Source: Deltaproteobacteria bacterium (GTDB taxonomy: Bacteria > Desulfobacterota > Desulfobacteria > Desulfobacterales > B30-G6). Taken from it: a DNA stretch of 61,333 nucleotides. Numbering within the stretch: the first letter of the stretch is position 1; each line of letters begins with the position of its first letter. The notes beneath the pieces were generated by a model. The model searched no databases and was not told where the DNA came from. It saw only the letters and a list, made by a program, of their open reading frames with translations. The stretch lies in NCBI GenBank assembly GCA_022340465.1, contig JAJDNW010000011.1, forward strand, positions 1 through 61,333. The letters are read 5' to 3'. Shown in pieces: positions 45,127 through 54,508 of this stretch. Both the position numbers and the translations under genes were made by a program.

Positions 45127-45894
45127 ATGGCTGTGCCTTTTCTGGAAGTCAACGGCGTTACGAAAAGCTTCGGTGGGTTGAAGGCCGTCAGCGACGTCAC
45201 CTTCAATATGAACAGAGACGAGATCATCGGCCTCATCGGGCCCAACGGCGCCGGCAAGACGACCCTGCTGAGGCTGATCACCGGCTTTTTGAAACCGGAC
45301 AGCGGTTCCATCCTTTTCAAAGGCAAATCCATCACCCGTATGAAAACATGGGATATCGTCAACCTGGGTGTTGCCGGCACCTTCCAGAACATGCGACCTT
45401 TCAGGCGGCTGCCGATCATCGCCAATGTCATGGTTTCCTGTTTGTGCCCGCGGGCCATGAAGCGCGGCGAATGGGTCAAGCGCATCGAGGCCAAAGCCAT
45501 GGATGCCCTGGAGTTTGCCGGCATTTCGGACATGGCCCTTGAAAAAGCGTCGACCCTTTCCCAGGGGGACCTCAAAAGGCTGGAGGTGGCCAGGGCCATT
45601 GCCACGGAACCGGAACTGCTGCTCCTGGATGAGCCCTTCGGCGGCCTGAGCCCGGCGGAAACCGATCTAATGGCCAAATCGATCCACAGGCTGCACAAGG
45701 GCGGTCGCTTCGGCCGATTGCACAGCGAAGGTCCGGCCATGATCATCATCGAACACAAACTGCAGCAGCTCATGAAAATCGTGGACCGGGTGATCGTGCT
45801 CAATTTCGGCACCATGGTGGCGGACGGACAGCCTGAAGTGGTCTGTGCAGACAAGCAAGTCATCGAATGTTATCTTGGGGAAGGAGGCATATAG
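45127..45894 (+). CDS. livG: Branched-chain amino acid type ABC ATPase LivG
   Basis: This 255-residue ATPase has Walker A GPNGAGKTT, a degenerate signature LSQGDLKRLEVARAIA (LSQGD in place of LSGGQ) and Walker B LLLLDEPFGGL. It starts 1 bp after the ligase stop, so it is tightly coupled to it. An insertion HKGGRFGRLHSEGP precedes the H-loop (IIIEHK). Confidence 0.94.
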   Translation: MAVPFLEVNGVTKSFGGLKAVSDVTFNMNRDEIIGLIGPNGAGKTTLLRLITGFLKPDSGSILFKGKSITRMKTWDIVNLGVAGTFQNMRPFRRLPIIANVMVSCLCPRAMKRGEWVKRIEAKAMDALEFAGISDMALEKASTLSQGDLKRLEVARAIATEPELLLLDEPFGGLSPAETDLMAKSIHRLHKGGRFGRLHSEGPAMIIIEHKLQQLMKIVDRVIVLNFGTMVADGQPEVVCADKQVIECYLGEGGI

Positions 45895-45896
45895 CC

Positions 45897-46646
<750 letters not shown>

Positions 46647-46656
46647 CAGGCCGCCG

Positions 46657-47229
46657 TTAATTTCCGAAAAGCACGCGCCGGCCACCCATATTTTTGGAAA
46701 CCTCGATCACCGTCAAGCCGGCATTCTCGCCGGCTTCCACGGTTTCCGCAAACATGCTTTTGTTGACATGAAACCTTGGTTCCACCACCAGCATCCGGCC
46801 GCCCGCCTTGAGCATGTCGGCAACCTCTTTAAAAAAGAGCGAGGGGCTCGGGGTTTCGTGGACCATGTAATAGGCTAAAACAAAGTCCGCCCTGAGGGTC
46901 AACCCGATGCGGTGCGCTTCGCATTGGTGAAAATCCATGCGATCCATCAACCCGTACCTGGCCGCCTTTCGTTTCACATGGGCAATCATCTTTTCCTGCA
47001 AATCTACGGCCACAACCCGGCCGCTTTTGCCCACCCGCCTTGCCATTTCAATGGAAAAAAATCCAGGTCCGCAGCCGACGTCGACGACCGTGTCCCCCGG
47101 CTCGATATAGGGGCCGACAATACGTTTCGGGTTCTGGACGATTTTTCTGAACCAGTTGTCCAAAAAAAAAGAAATGGTGTGCGGACACACATGCGGAGAT
47201 AGGTTTTCTTTTTCTGTCTGTTCCAACAT
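46657..47229 (-). CDS. Class I SAM-dependent methyltransferase
   Basis: This 190-residue Rossmann methyltransferase has the SAM motif VVDVGCGPGFFSIEMA at about residue 48 and the acidic motif VVAVDLQEKM. The region HQCEAHRIGLTL is followed by DFVLAYYMVHETP. It resembles small arsenite- or UbiE-type enzymes but the acceptor is unknown. A GGAGGAGGG ribosome site lies upstream. A MarR-type operator at 47402-47420 sits in its promoter, so it is likely controlled by the adjacent MarR protein and may be a detoxification enzyme. Confidence 0.85.
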   Translation of the reverse strand: MLEQTEKENLSPHVCPHTISFFLDNWFRKIVQNPKRIVGPYIEPGDTVVDVGCGPGFFSIEMARRVGKSGRVVAVDLQEKMIAHVKRKAARYGLMDRMDFHQCEAHRIGLTLRADFVLAYYMVHETPSPSLFFKEVADMLKAGGRMLVVEPRFHVNKSMFAETVEAGENAGLTVIEVSKNMGGRRVLFGN

Positions 47230-47401
47230 GCCCTCCTCCTTTCATAGTGCTTAATTTGCTGAAATCAAATTATTTTTACACAGAATTTTTCTCCGTATTC
47301 TCCCGCATGGATATTCGATATTGGAATTTCCGGTTTTATCCGGGTTGGTTTTTCAGTCAGAAAGTCGCAAAGAACGGCGGAATTCCTTTCTGAAAACCAT
47401 G

Positions 47402-47429
47402 GTGTATAGCAGATATACACTTTAGTCAA
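47402..47429 (-). promoter_or_regulatory. MarR operator and promoter of the methyltransferase gene
   Basis: The plus strand carries the perfect palindrome GTGTATA-GCAGA-TATACAC (47402-47420). On the minus strand TTGACT (47424-47429) followed after 15 bp by TATACA could form the promoter, so a bound repressor would cover the -10 box. The site closely matches the operator at 47894-47928. Confidence 0.75.
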
Positions 47430-47435
47430 TTTTTT

Positions 47436-47894
47436 TTACTGCATGGCCCGTTTGATAAAATCTTCCACCTTGTCGATGAAGTCAAATAGAAAGTCGATCT
47501 TCTCCGCATCCAGATCCGTGAAATAGGCCTTGAAACCCCCATCCATGTTCTCGTGCCAGTATCGGTGGGCATAATAGGCCGTTTTCCCCTTGGACGTCAG
47601 CCTGACAATCGAGCGCGAGCTGTTCTGCGGATCGGAATTTTTTAGCGTAAACCCCTTTTTTTCCATCCTTTTCAAATTCTGGGATACGGCCCCCTTGGTG
47701 ATGCCCAGCAATCCGCTCAGATCGGTGACGCTGAGCGCTTCATTGTGGTCGCCGATGATTTCGATGAGATGGATTTCCCGGCTCTTAAGGGCCTCCCCCG
47801 TGCCGAAACGGCGCGGCATCTTTTCGAGCTTGCCCGCCAGGTCGACGATCCTCATGAAGCGTTCGTGGAGAAGATGTATTTTCGATTCCATCAT
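47436..47894 (-). CDS. MarR family transcriptional regulator
   Basis: This regulator of about 152 residues has a winged helix: SREIHLIEIIGDHNEALSVT, then LSGLLGITKGAVSQNLKRME (recognition helix) and the wing KKGFTLKNSDPQNSSRSIVR. The start is uncertain. A longer frame begins at 47963 with an AGGA site, but the region between 47928 and 47894 is a long palindromic operator containing TTGACA. The likely transcription start is therefore near 47896, and ATG at 47894 or 47891 would be nearly leaderless. It probably represses itself and the methyltransferase gene. Confidence 0.88.
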   Translation of the reverse strand: MMESKIHLLHERFMRIVDLAGKLEKMPRRFGTGEALKSREIHLIEIIGDHNEALSVTDLSGLLGITKGAVSQNLKRMEKKGFTLKNSDPQNSSRSIVRLTSKGKTAYYAHRYWHENMDGGFKAYFTDLDAEKIDFLFDFIDKVEDFIKRAMQ

Positions 47895-47928
47895 GACATT
47901 AGCGTATAGCACATATACACTAATGTCA
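47894..47928. promoter_or_regulatory. Long palindromic MarR operator with promoter
   Basis: TGACATTAGCGTATA and TATACACTAATGTCA are 15-bp arms with one mismatch, separated by GCACA. TTGACA on the minus strand (47924-47929) is at the outer edge and TATACG 15 bp downstream, so operator and promoter coincide. The core GTATA-GCA(C/G)A-TATAC is shared with 47402-47420. Confidence 0.8.
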
Positions 47929-48119
47929 ATAAAAAGATGAAACTCTGATTCAAAATTCGTCATTTTATAGAATTCCTAGTTCGTGTTTCAGCAGGCTGCC
48001 CAATAACCCCGATATCGCAGCGACGAAACTGAAAGCTCAGGGCTAACGCTTTGAACTACATGTGAATAATAGCATTAAATTTCAAATTGCTAGTGTAATA
48101 CTTCCATAGTTCCGAAAAT

Positions 48120-48145
48120 ATGTAGCGGGGATTTATTCCTGCTGA
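48120..48145. repeat. Short REP-like element (copy B)
   Basis: TGTAGCGGGGATTTATTCCTGC matches the element TGTAGTGCGGGGATTTATCTCTGC at 36968-36991 between dctP and dctQ. AGCGGGGA-TTTA-TTCCTGCT can fold as a short hairpin. It lies in the roughly 230 bp of otherwise featureless sequence between the MarR gene and the MFS remnant. Confidence 0.4.
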
Positions 48146-48189
48146 AGCGATTTGCGGGACATGCCGTTAAGCCATCGGATACTGACCAC

Positions 48190-48677
48190 CGACTGCAGAT
48201 TACCGGCCACAATCCTCGTCCATGGTAGCTATACCGCTCATCAGCTGGGTTTTTGATTTGGCCTGTGCCAGCTGGTCCTTTACCACGAGCTGGGATAGAA
48301 TGGCGGGAATCGCCGGGTCGAAAAAGGCCGTGCAGATGGAAAGGGTCACCTGGGCCGACAACAGCAGCGTGAAAGACAGCTGGTCGGCAACCTAGAGCAA
48401 TGCCATGCCATGAGAATCAGCCCACGGGCGGCATCATCGGCACCGACGATGATCCTCTTGCGGCTGTAGCGGTCGATAACCGCCCCGGCCACGATGCCCA
48501 GGACCATCCCGGGCCAGGACCATCCCGGGAAAGATCGAGCAGAAGAGCACCTGGCCCATTCTGGCCGGTGGCCCGGTTGTTTTCATCACCATGAAGGCCA
48601 CGGCCAGCATGTGAAACCGGCCCCCCGCCTGGGAGACCAGCTGTCTTCCGAGCAACAGGTAGAGATTGTGGTTCATC
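48190..48677 (-). pseudogene. Broken major facilitator superfamily transporter
   Basis: From ATG 48677 the frame gives LYLLLGRQLVSQAGGRFHML and later ILFCSIFPGMVL-like sequence. It then shifts frame at a 16-bp tandem duplication (48498-48529). Removing one copy restores GIVAGAVIDRYSRKRIIVGA, the MFS loop motif GxxxDRxxRRR. Further on, another frame encodes FFDPAIPAILSQLVVKDQLA after a second disruption near 48395. No C-terminal half remains. It is a decayed efflux-type transporter. Confidence 0.8.
48498..48529. repeat. 16-bp tandem duplication in the MFS pseudogene
   Basis: CCAGGACCATCCCGGG occurs twice head to tail (48498-48513 and 48514-48529). Sixteen is not a multiple of three, so the duplication shifts the reading frame. 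Confidence 0.95.
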
Positions 48678-48753
48678 GATTTATTTGCCCATTTTTTTGT
48701 TCGGCTTAAGGCTAAGGAAGGTGCATGCCGAAACAGCGGCGCAGCCGCGTTCC

Positions 48754-48802
48754 GTAAAGGCATGGGTCGTGATCGCTTGGCGATCACGACCCATGCCTTT
48801 AC
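48754..48802 (-). terminator. Perfect 23-bp hairpin at the end of the TPR gene
   Basis: Positions 48754-48776 and 48780-48802 are perfect inverse complements around a TTG loop. The stem includes the TPR stop codon (48799-48801) and ends in TTTAC on the minus strand. It may terminate or stabilise the TPR transcript, although no long U tract follows. Confidence 0.6.
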
Positions 48803-49386
48803 TTGTACTGCTGAATGAGCTCGTCCACCGATTGCCCGTTGGGCGCCATGGCAACCGGATTGATTTCCAGCAGCCCTTCCCAGGCAGCGATAGCGCCCGC
48901 TTTGTCCTTCAGGTCGTGCAAAAGCACGACCCCCTTGTTGAAGCGGGCGTTCTGCTCTTGCGGGTCGATGGCGATCACCCTGTCGAACAGTTCCACGGCC
49001 TTTCTGGGATTGCCGCTGCGGCGGTACATGATGCCCAGATCGGTGAGGACATTGGTATTGTCCGGGGCCAGCTCCAGAGATTTCTCATAGGCGAATATCG
49101 CCTTTTTATACTCATCACGGTCGAAATAGAGATGTCCCAGTTGGACCCAGGCGTCGGCATTTTGCGGATTGCGTTTGACTTCCTTTTCCAGGGCCGCCAG
49201 CATACCATCCCTGTCACCGGGCTTGTTCTGCTGGCTATGCTGACGGGAGAAAGACGTTTCTGCATCCAGTTTGTAAATGGTAAGCGCAATGCCGCCGACA
49301 AAGCCCACCGCCAGTGCCAGGATTACCAGAATCACGACGGTCTGGCTTTTCACGTAGCCTTCGATTTTCGTGTTTTTTGCTTCCAT
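48799..49386 (-). CDS. Membrane-anchored tetratricopeptide repeat protein
   Basis: This 195-residue protein has one N-terminal membrane segment (TVVILVILALAVGFVGGIAL, about 16-35). It is followed by a charged linker and three TPR units: NADAWVQLGHLYFDRDEYKK, NTNVLTDLGIMYRRSGNPRK and NARFNKGVVLLHDLKDKAG. The layout resembles NrfG or the TPR part of CcmI, which help cytochrome maturation, but no such genes are near. It is probably a scaffold on the periplasmic side. The DUF1638 gene lies 31 bp upstream. Confidence 0.85.
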   Translation of the reverse strand: MEAKNTKIEGYVKSQTVVILVILALAVGFVGGIALTIYKLDAETSFSRQHSQQNKPGDRDGMLAALEKEVKRNPQNADAWVQLGHLYFDRDEYKKAIFAYEKSLELAPDNTNVLTDLGIMYRRSGNPRKAVELFDRVIAIDPQEQNARFNKGVVLLHDLKDKAGAIAAWEGLLEINPVAMAPNGQSVDELIQQYK

Positions 49387-49417
49387 TACCCAACTATAGG
49401 CATCGATAGCTTCATTG

Positions 49418-50128
49418 TCACGGGTCGATGATCATCTCCTGCCGCAGGACCTCTCCCGGCCTCAAATGAATGAAATCCGCCTCGGCATAGGGGCCGAATA
49501 AAAGCTTTTTGAAATAATCGGGGTTACCGGGCATCTCCACATATTGTATGTCCAGGAAACGGGCGTTTTCCCGGGCTATTTTTCTCAAGTACGCCGTGTC
49601 CGCCGCTTGGGTGTCGATCATGAGAATGCGGGTATAGTTTTTCAACTCTTCGCGGATACCCCACTCGGCTCTCTCCCTCCCCATTTTAGGCAGATAGGTG
49701 TACTCCATGATCCCCAGCGGGTCCTTGCGGTCTTCCACCCATCCCGGTGTCAGGTAATAGGTGCCGGGTTCCTCGTAGAACTCTTTTTCATAGGCGTCCC
49801 GCGAACCCAAAAAGAGGGCGATGCAGTCATGCACCCGCGGAACGATCAGCCCCTGGGGCGGCGCCACGATTCCCACGATGCCGTTCGAGCAGAGGCCATA
49901 CCCCAGGACGATCTGCCCGGCGTAGGTCGCCGCGTCATCGATTTCAACTTGAATCACAGACGGCATCTGCACGGGTTTTTCATGCATACTCTGGTCCAGA
50001 TAGCGAATTTCGACCTGTTCGCCCGTGCCGTTAAGGGCATCCAGTTCGGGTTGCATAATCCGGCAGGCGATGACGACCCGGGGGAGCGTTGTGTCGGCCT
50101 GCGATGGCAGATCCATTCCATTTTTCAT
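49418..50128 (-). CDS. DUF1638 family protein
   Basis: This 236-residue soluble protein begins its conserved part with VVIACRIMQPELDAL and contains YLDQSMHEKP, IVLGYGLCSNGIVGI and VPRVHDCIALFLGSR. It then has YYLTPGWVEDRKDP and ends with DFIHLRPGEVLRQEM. These match the uncharacterised DUF1638 family, common in anaerobes. The conserved Cys and His residues hint at a metal site. It is probably cotranscribed with the TPR gene. No function can be assigned. Confidence 0.85.
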   Translation of the reverse strand: MKNGMDLPSQADTTLPRVVIACRIMQPELDALNGTGEQVEIRYLDQSMHEKPVQMPSVIQVEIDDAATYAGQIVLGYGLCSNGIVGIVAPPQGLIVPRVHDCIALFLGSRDAYEKEFYEEPGTYYLTPGWVEDRKDPLGIMEYTYLPKMGRERAEWGIREELKNYTRILMIDTQAADTAYLRKIARENARFLDIQYVEMPGNPDYFKKLLFGPYAEADFIHLRPGEVLRQEMIIDP

Positions 50129-50540
50129 GCATCCTGCTATAATTCCGGCCGACCGAGCCTGTCAAGCCGATATATTTTCAGCCGTTGCCCTGTACGATAT
50201 CATGCCTCGGCCCTCGGCAATCAATGCGTTTTATTTCGGCAACCTTATTTCGGGTTATAGGTCCGAAAATTTATAAAAAAAATAAGCGCTTTAAAAATTA
50301 CCTCAAAAGCGATATTACATTACAACATTGTAAAGCCCGAAGGTAAACACCATATTGGTTACGCAACCTCGAGGCTTAGATCTGTTGCGAATGAAAGGAT
50401 AAAGCGCTCTGGAAAAAAAAGCTGACAACACCAAGCCGACGGCAGACGCGTCCGGTGCCGCCCCACCGGACACCGCCAAACCAGGACGGCCTCCGCGCCG
50501 GAAAAAGTATAGTAAAAAACGCAGGGCCAAGGGCAAGGCC

Positions 50541-51878
50541 GTGCATCCGACTCCGAAAAAAAACGGGAAAGATCTCCACGACGACTGGGATCCGGCCCGT
50601 TTCGACGTCCCACCGGTAGAAGGGCGGACACGCTTTCACGACTTCGATCTGCCGGCACCCCTGATGCACGCCGTTTTCGATCTTGGATTTCAATACTGCA
50701 CCCCGATTCAGGCCGAAATTCTGCCCAGCACGCTCGACGGCAGGGATGCCACCGGGCGGGCACAGACGGGTACGGGCAAAACGGCGGCTTTTCTCATCAC
50801 CATCATCACCCATTTGCTGACCAATCCGCCGTCTGAGCCGAAAAAATCGCGCTCACCAAGAGTGCTGATTCTGGCCCCCACGCGCGAACTTGTGATCCAG
50901 ATTTCCGAAGAAGCGCGCGAACTGTCCAAATACACCGATATCAACATCGTGTCGGTGTTCGGTGGAATGGATTACGTCAAACAGCGCCGCACCCTGTCCG
51001 AAGGCGCTCTGGACATCGTGGTGGCCACCCCCGGCCGGTTGCTGGATTTCAAAAGAAAACGCGACCTGACGCTGAGGGACGTAGAGATATTGATCATCGA
51101 CGAAGCGGACAGGATGCTGGACATGGGTTTCATTCCCGATGTTCGCAACATCATTTACAGCACGCCCCAAAAAGACCGGCGGCAGACCCTGCTCTTCAGC
51201 GCCACCCTGTCTGAAAATATCGTCAGGTTGGCCACATCATGGACCCGCAACCCCGTAACGGTCGAAATCGAACCGGAACAGGTTGCCGTGGATACGGTCG
51301 AACAGAAAGTGTACATCGTGACCACGGATGAAAAATTCGCCCTGCTGTTCAACATCATCGACAAAAAGGATCTCCCGCGCGTCCTGGTGTTCTGCAACCG
51401 TCGCGATGAAGTCAGGCGTCTTTCGGAAAAGCTGACCCGACATGGGGTCAGGTGCTCCACCCTTTCAGGAGACGTCCCTCAAAAAAAGCGCCTCCGCCGC
51501 CTGGAGCAATTCAAAGGCAACAAAATACGGGTGCTGGTCGCCACCGATGTTGCCGGTCGCGGCATCCACATCGAAGGCATGGACCATGTTATCAACTACA
51601 CGCTGCCCAGAGATCCCGAAGATTACGTCCACCGCATCGGACGCACGGGGAGGGCCGGTGAAAGCGGTACCTCCATCAGCTTTGCCGACGAAGAGGACGC
51701 ATTTTACATTCCCGCCATCGAGGATTTCATCGGTTTCGAACTGCGCTGCACCCGGCCGGAAGACAGCTGGCTGGTTCAGCCCAAACCGGTCAAAACCAAA
51801 ACGCGCAGACGCCGGCCGCCCAGCAACAGAAAGGCGCGGCCAAGCGCCCGCGGAAAGGCCCCCCGTCGAAAATCCTAA
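50541..51878 (+). CDS. DEAD-box ATP-dependent RNA helicase (RhlB/RhlE-like)
   Basis: From GTG 50541 the product has 445 residues with all helicase motifs in order: Q motif ([13 protein letters not shown]), [44 protein letters not shown] and [10 protein letters not shown]. The C-terminal tail is Lys/Arg-rich for RNA binding. The coding frame stays open for about 44 codons upstream, with a Lys/Arg/Pro-rich composition typical of RhlB N-terminal extensions. It has no ATG, GTG or TTG. A CTG at 50409 preceded by AAAGGA is a possible true start. Confidence 0.93.
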   Translation: MHPTPKKNGKDLHDDWDPARFDVPPVEGRTRFHDFDLPAPLMHAVFDLGFQYCTPIQAEILPSTLDGRDATGRAQTGTGKTAAFLITIITHLLTNPPSEPKKSRSPRVLILAPTRELVIQISEEARELSKYTDINIVSVFGGMDYVKQRRTLSEGALDIVVATPGRLLDFKRKRDLTLRDVEILIIDEADRMLDMGFIPDVRNIIYSTPQKDRRQTLLFSATLSENIVRLATSWTRNPVTVEIEPEQVAVDTVEQKVYIVTTDEKFALLFNIIDKKDLPRVLVFCNRRDEVRRLSEKLTRHGVRCSTLSGDVPQKKRLRRLEQFKGNKIRVLVATDVAGRGIHIEGMDHVINYTLPRDPEDYVHRIGRTGRAGESGTSISFADEEDAFYIPAIEDFIGFELRCTRPEDSWLVQPKPVKTKTRRRRPPSNRKARPSARGKAPRRKS

Positions 51879-51945
51879 CCCCCAACCTGCAACCGCCTGA
51901 TCCGCATCGGAAAGCTTGGGCATATTTCTGGAAAACGCGTCACAC

Positions 51946-53037
51946 ATGGTCCTCGAGAAAAACCGCCGCATAACCAAAAAACTGCTGGACTGGTACCGTC
52001 GCCACCGGCGCGATTTACCATGGCGTCGAACGCGTGATCCGTACAAAATTTGGATTTCCGAAATTATGCTCCAGCAGACCCAGGTCAAAACGACCGTTCC
52101 TTACTACCGCCGATTTCTGGCCCGTTTTCCCGATATTTACGCCCTGGCCGCAGCCGATCTTCAGGATGTTCTCAAGTTGTGGGAGGGGTTGGGATACTAC
52201 GGCCGGGCCCGAAACATGCACCGGGCGGCCAAGGAGATTGTCGCCACCCACGACGGTGCGATTCCGGACGACATGGATAAGATCAAGAATCTGCCCGGTG
52301 TGGGAGACTACATTGCGGCCGCCGTCTTGAGCATTGCCTACAACCAGCCCCATCCGGTCGTGGACGGAAACGTCAAGCGGGTTTTTGCGAGACTCTTCCG
52401 CATCGATGCGCCGGTCAATGTTCAGCGCTCTTATTCCGTGTTTAAAAAGAAGTCCGAAGAATTGATGCCCCCGGATTCACCTGCGGACTATAACCAGGCG
52501 CTCATGGAATTGGGGGCGCTGGTCTGCAGGCCGGCTACCCCCCTGTGCGCCCAGTGCCCCCTGCGGGCCGATTGTCTTGCTTTTGAAGGCGGCAGCACAG
52601 CCGAGTTCCCCAAAAAGATAAAAAGAAAACCGCTTCCTGAGCACACCCTCGTTATCGCCGTCGTGGTGAAAAACAACCGGGTGCTGCTTACCCGGCGGCA
52701 GGAGCAGGGGCTTCTGGGTGGGTTGTGGGAATTTCCCAATGGGCGCCTGGGCCCGGGCGAATCACCGGAAGCCGCCTGCCCGCGGGTCGTGAAAACCAAG
52801 CTGAACCTGACGACCCGCATTGAGGCGCGTGTCGCCGGTATCAGACACGCCTACACCCACTTTAAAATCAAGGCCGACGTATTCGTCTGCCGGCATGTGG
52901 GAGGCAGGGTTCGCTTGAACGGTCCGGCAGACTACCGTTGGATCGCCCTGGACGAAATCGACGCCTATCCCCTCCCGAAAGCCAATCACAAATTCCTGCC
53001 GGCCCTCCGCAGGGTGCTGAACCCCAAGGTTGCATAA
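51946..53037 (+). CDS. mutY: A/G-specific adenine DNA glycosylase MutY
   Basis: This 363-residue glycosylase removes adenine mispaired with 8-oxoguanine. The catalytic HhH-GPD region shows WISEIMLQQTQVKTTVPYY, KNLPGVGDYIAAAVLSIA and HPVVDGNVKRV with the catalytic Asp. The 4Fe-4S loop is CRPATPLCAQCPLRADC. A C-terminal NUDIX-like MutT domain (TLVIAVVVKNNRVLLTRRQE) reads the oxidised base. ATG at 51946 fits the family N-terminus; a TTG at 51916 is open but adds an atypical leader. It overlaps nothing and follows the helicase by 67 bp. Confidence 0.95.
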   Translation: MVLEKNRRITKKLLDWYRRHRRDLPWRRTRDPYKIWISEIMLQQTQVKTTVPYYRRFLARFPDIYALAAADLQDVLKLWEGLGYYGRARNMHRAAKEIVATHDGAIPDDMDKIKNLPGVGDYIAAAVLSIAYNQPHPVVDGNVKRVFARLFRIDAPVNVQRSYSVFKKKSEELMPPDSPADYNQALMELGALVCRPATPLCAQCPLRADCLAFEGGSTAEFPKKIKRKPLPEHTLVIAVVVKNNRVLLTRRQEQGLLGGLWEFPNGRLGPGESPEAACPRVVKTKLNLTTRIEARVAGIRHAYTHFKIKADVFVCRHVGGRVRLNGPADYRWIALDEIDAYPLPKANHKFLPALRRVLNPKVA

Positions 53038-53199
53038 ACGACGTGGCAACGTATATATAAAAGATGGCGGACGGAAGCAGTAGCAACGGTTGCCCGATGC
53101 CGCTTTCAAGTGGTATGTGCGGTCTGTTTGGGGAGGCTGACGAATTAACCCGACAACCGCCGTGATCATTCAACCCAAGTCGACCCCGGCGTTGCGGGA

Positions 53200-53317
53200 T
53201 TGAGCGTTTCAAATATTGACCCGGGCCATGAATCATGCGATACATGGGTCCCAACAGGGTTTGAATTGAAAATAGGTTTGTTTTGATCACTCTTAAAATT
53301 TGAAACGCTCAACTTAG
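53200..53317. repeat. Inverted 15-bp repeats upstream of the ferredoxin gene
   Basis: TTGAGCGTTTCAAAT (53200-53214) is the inverse complement of ATTTGAAACGCTCAA (53298-53312). The right copy is part of TTGAAACGCTCAACTTAG (53300-53317), repeated exactly at 56602-56619. The rest of the 317-bp gap after mutY shows no ORF. Confidence 0.7.
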
Positions 53318-53354
53318 GATCAAGTATCCATCAACCAACAAGAAGGAGGTCGTA

Positions 53355-53549
53355 ATGAAAGTTCGTGTAACCAGTCAATGCATGGGAGATAGAAACTGCA
53401 ACAAACTCTGTCCTGAAGTTTTCGAGTATGACGAAGATGAGCTCATGTCCATCGTTAAAATGGACCCGATTCCGGAACATCTTGAAACCGTGGTACAGCA
53501 GGCCGTTGATGAATGCGGCGCGGATGCCATCGAGATTATAGAAGAATAA
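53355..53549 (+). CDS. Monocluster 4Fe-4S ferredoxin
   Basis: This 64-residue acidic ferredoxin has cluster ligands in QCMGDRNCNKLCPEVFEYD and a distant Cys in VDECGADAIEI. The pattern CxxDxxCxxxCP has Asp at the position that Cys occupies in two-cluster proteins, as in Desulfovibrio-type ferredoxins. AAGGAGG precedes the ATG. It carries low-potential electrons in the cytoplasm and could serve IorAB or the dehydratase activator. Rubrerythrin follows after 21 bp. Confidence 0.93.
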   Translation: MKVRVTSQCMGDRNCNKLCPEVFEYDEDELMSIVKMDPIPEHLETVVQQAVDECGADAIEIIEE

Positions 53550-53570
53550 CCTGAACCAGAGAGGTGCAGA

Positions 53571-54146
53571 ATGGGAAAATTCAGGGACAGCCAGACAGCC
53601 AGAAACCTGTTGGCATCCTTCGCAGGTGAATCCCAGGCACGCAACCGCTACACCTATTTCGCACGCAGATCCCGGGAGGAGGGCTATATACAAATAGCCG
53701 ATATTTTTGATGAAACCGCCAACCAGGAATGTGAACACGCCCTTCGTTTTTTTAAATTTTTCAACGGGGGTGAGTTGGAGATTACCGGTTCGTTTCCTGC
53801 CGGCACCATCCGGGATACGTATGAAAATCTAATTGCCGCCGCCGATGGCGAAAGGTTCGAACATGCAGAGCTCTACCCGGGGTTTGCAAAAATAGCCGTT
53901 GAGGAGGGATTTCAGCGCGCCGCCGACACATGGAATGCCATCAGCATTTCGGAAAAACAGCACGAAAAACGCTACCGTGAACTTGCTGGCAACCTCGAAG
54001 CGGACCGCGCGTTCAAAAGAAAGGATGAAGCCGTCTGGCGCTGCCGAAACTGCGGTTATATACACACCGGTGCTGAAGCGCCGGAAAAATGCCCGGCATG
54101 CGTCAAACCGCAAGGGTATTTCGAACTGTTGTGTGAAAACTGGTGA
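53571..54146 (+). CDS. rbr: Rubrerythrin
   Basis: This 191-residue peroxide-scavenging protein of anaerobes has a ferritin-like diiron domain (FAGESQARNRYTYFARRSREEGY, split here; ETANQECEHALRFFKF; EEGFQRAADTWNAISISEKQHEKRY). It ends with a rubredoxin-like domain (WRCRNCGYIHTGAEAP, EKCPACVKPQGYFELL). All expected Glu, His and Cys ligands are visible. It is cotranscribed with the ferredoxin, a likely electron donor. Confidence 0.96.
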   Translation: MGKFRDSQTARNLLASFAGESQARNRYTYFARRSREEGYIQIADIFDETANQECEHALRFFKFFNGGELEITGSFPAGTIRDTYENLIAAADGERFEHAELYPGFAKIAVEEGFQRAADTWNAISISEKQHEKRYRELAGNLEADRAFKRKDEAVWRCRNCGYIHTGAEAPEKCPACVKPQGYFELLCENW

Positions 54147-54250
54147 AACCCGGCGTTGCGACGTTGCGGCAATCCACTACCTTCAGCTAAAGCCGAAGGC
54201 TTCGTCGTTAGAAGAGGGATTTTCTACCACTCCCCTCATGGGACACAAAA

Positions 54251-54285
54251 AAACGGCGCCCCTAACATGCTTCGGGGCGCCGTTT
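54251..54285. terminator. Bidirectional terminator between rubrerythrin and csp
   Basis: AAACGGCGCCCC (54251-54262) pairs with GGGGCGCCGTTT (54274-54285), a 12-bp stem with an 11-nt loop, followed by a T-rich tail on the plus strand and preceded by A7 that gives a T tail on the minus strand. Confidence 0.9.
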
Positions 54286-54307
54286 CTATTTTTCGATCAA
54301 ACAGTCG

Positions 54308-54508
54308 CTAAACAACGGTTACGTTGACTGCTGCCGGCCCTTTCTGGCCTTCCTCAATATCGAAGGTAACCCTGTCGCCCTCATCGAGAGACCTGAAACC
54401 GACTGCATTGATCCCGGAATGATGAACAAATACATCCGGTCCATCTTCCTGTTCAATGAAGCCATAACCTTTGCTGTTATTGAACCATTTCACGATACCA
54501 TTTGCCAT
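54308..54508 (-). CDS. cspA: Cold-shock domain protein
   Basis: This 66-residue nucleic-acid-binding beta barrel has both RNP motifs (KGYGFIEQ and VFVHHS) and the start [10 protein letters not shown]. It is an RNA chaperone. GGAGGG lies upstream. It converges on rubrerythrin. Confidence 0.96.
   Translation of the reverse strand: MANGIVKWFNNSKGYGFIEQEDGPDVFVHHSGINAVGFRSLDEGDRVTFDIEEGQKGPAAVNVTVV

Noticed and set aside
43842-45863. A 673-codon open frame antisense to the CoA ligase and livG
   Set aside because: It shows no domain motifs and fully overlaps two well-supported genes.
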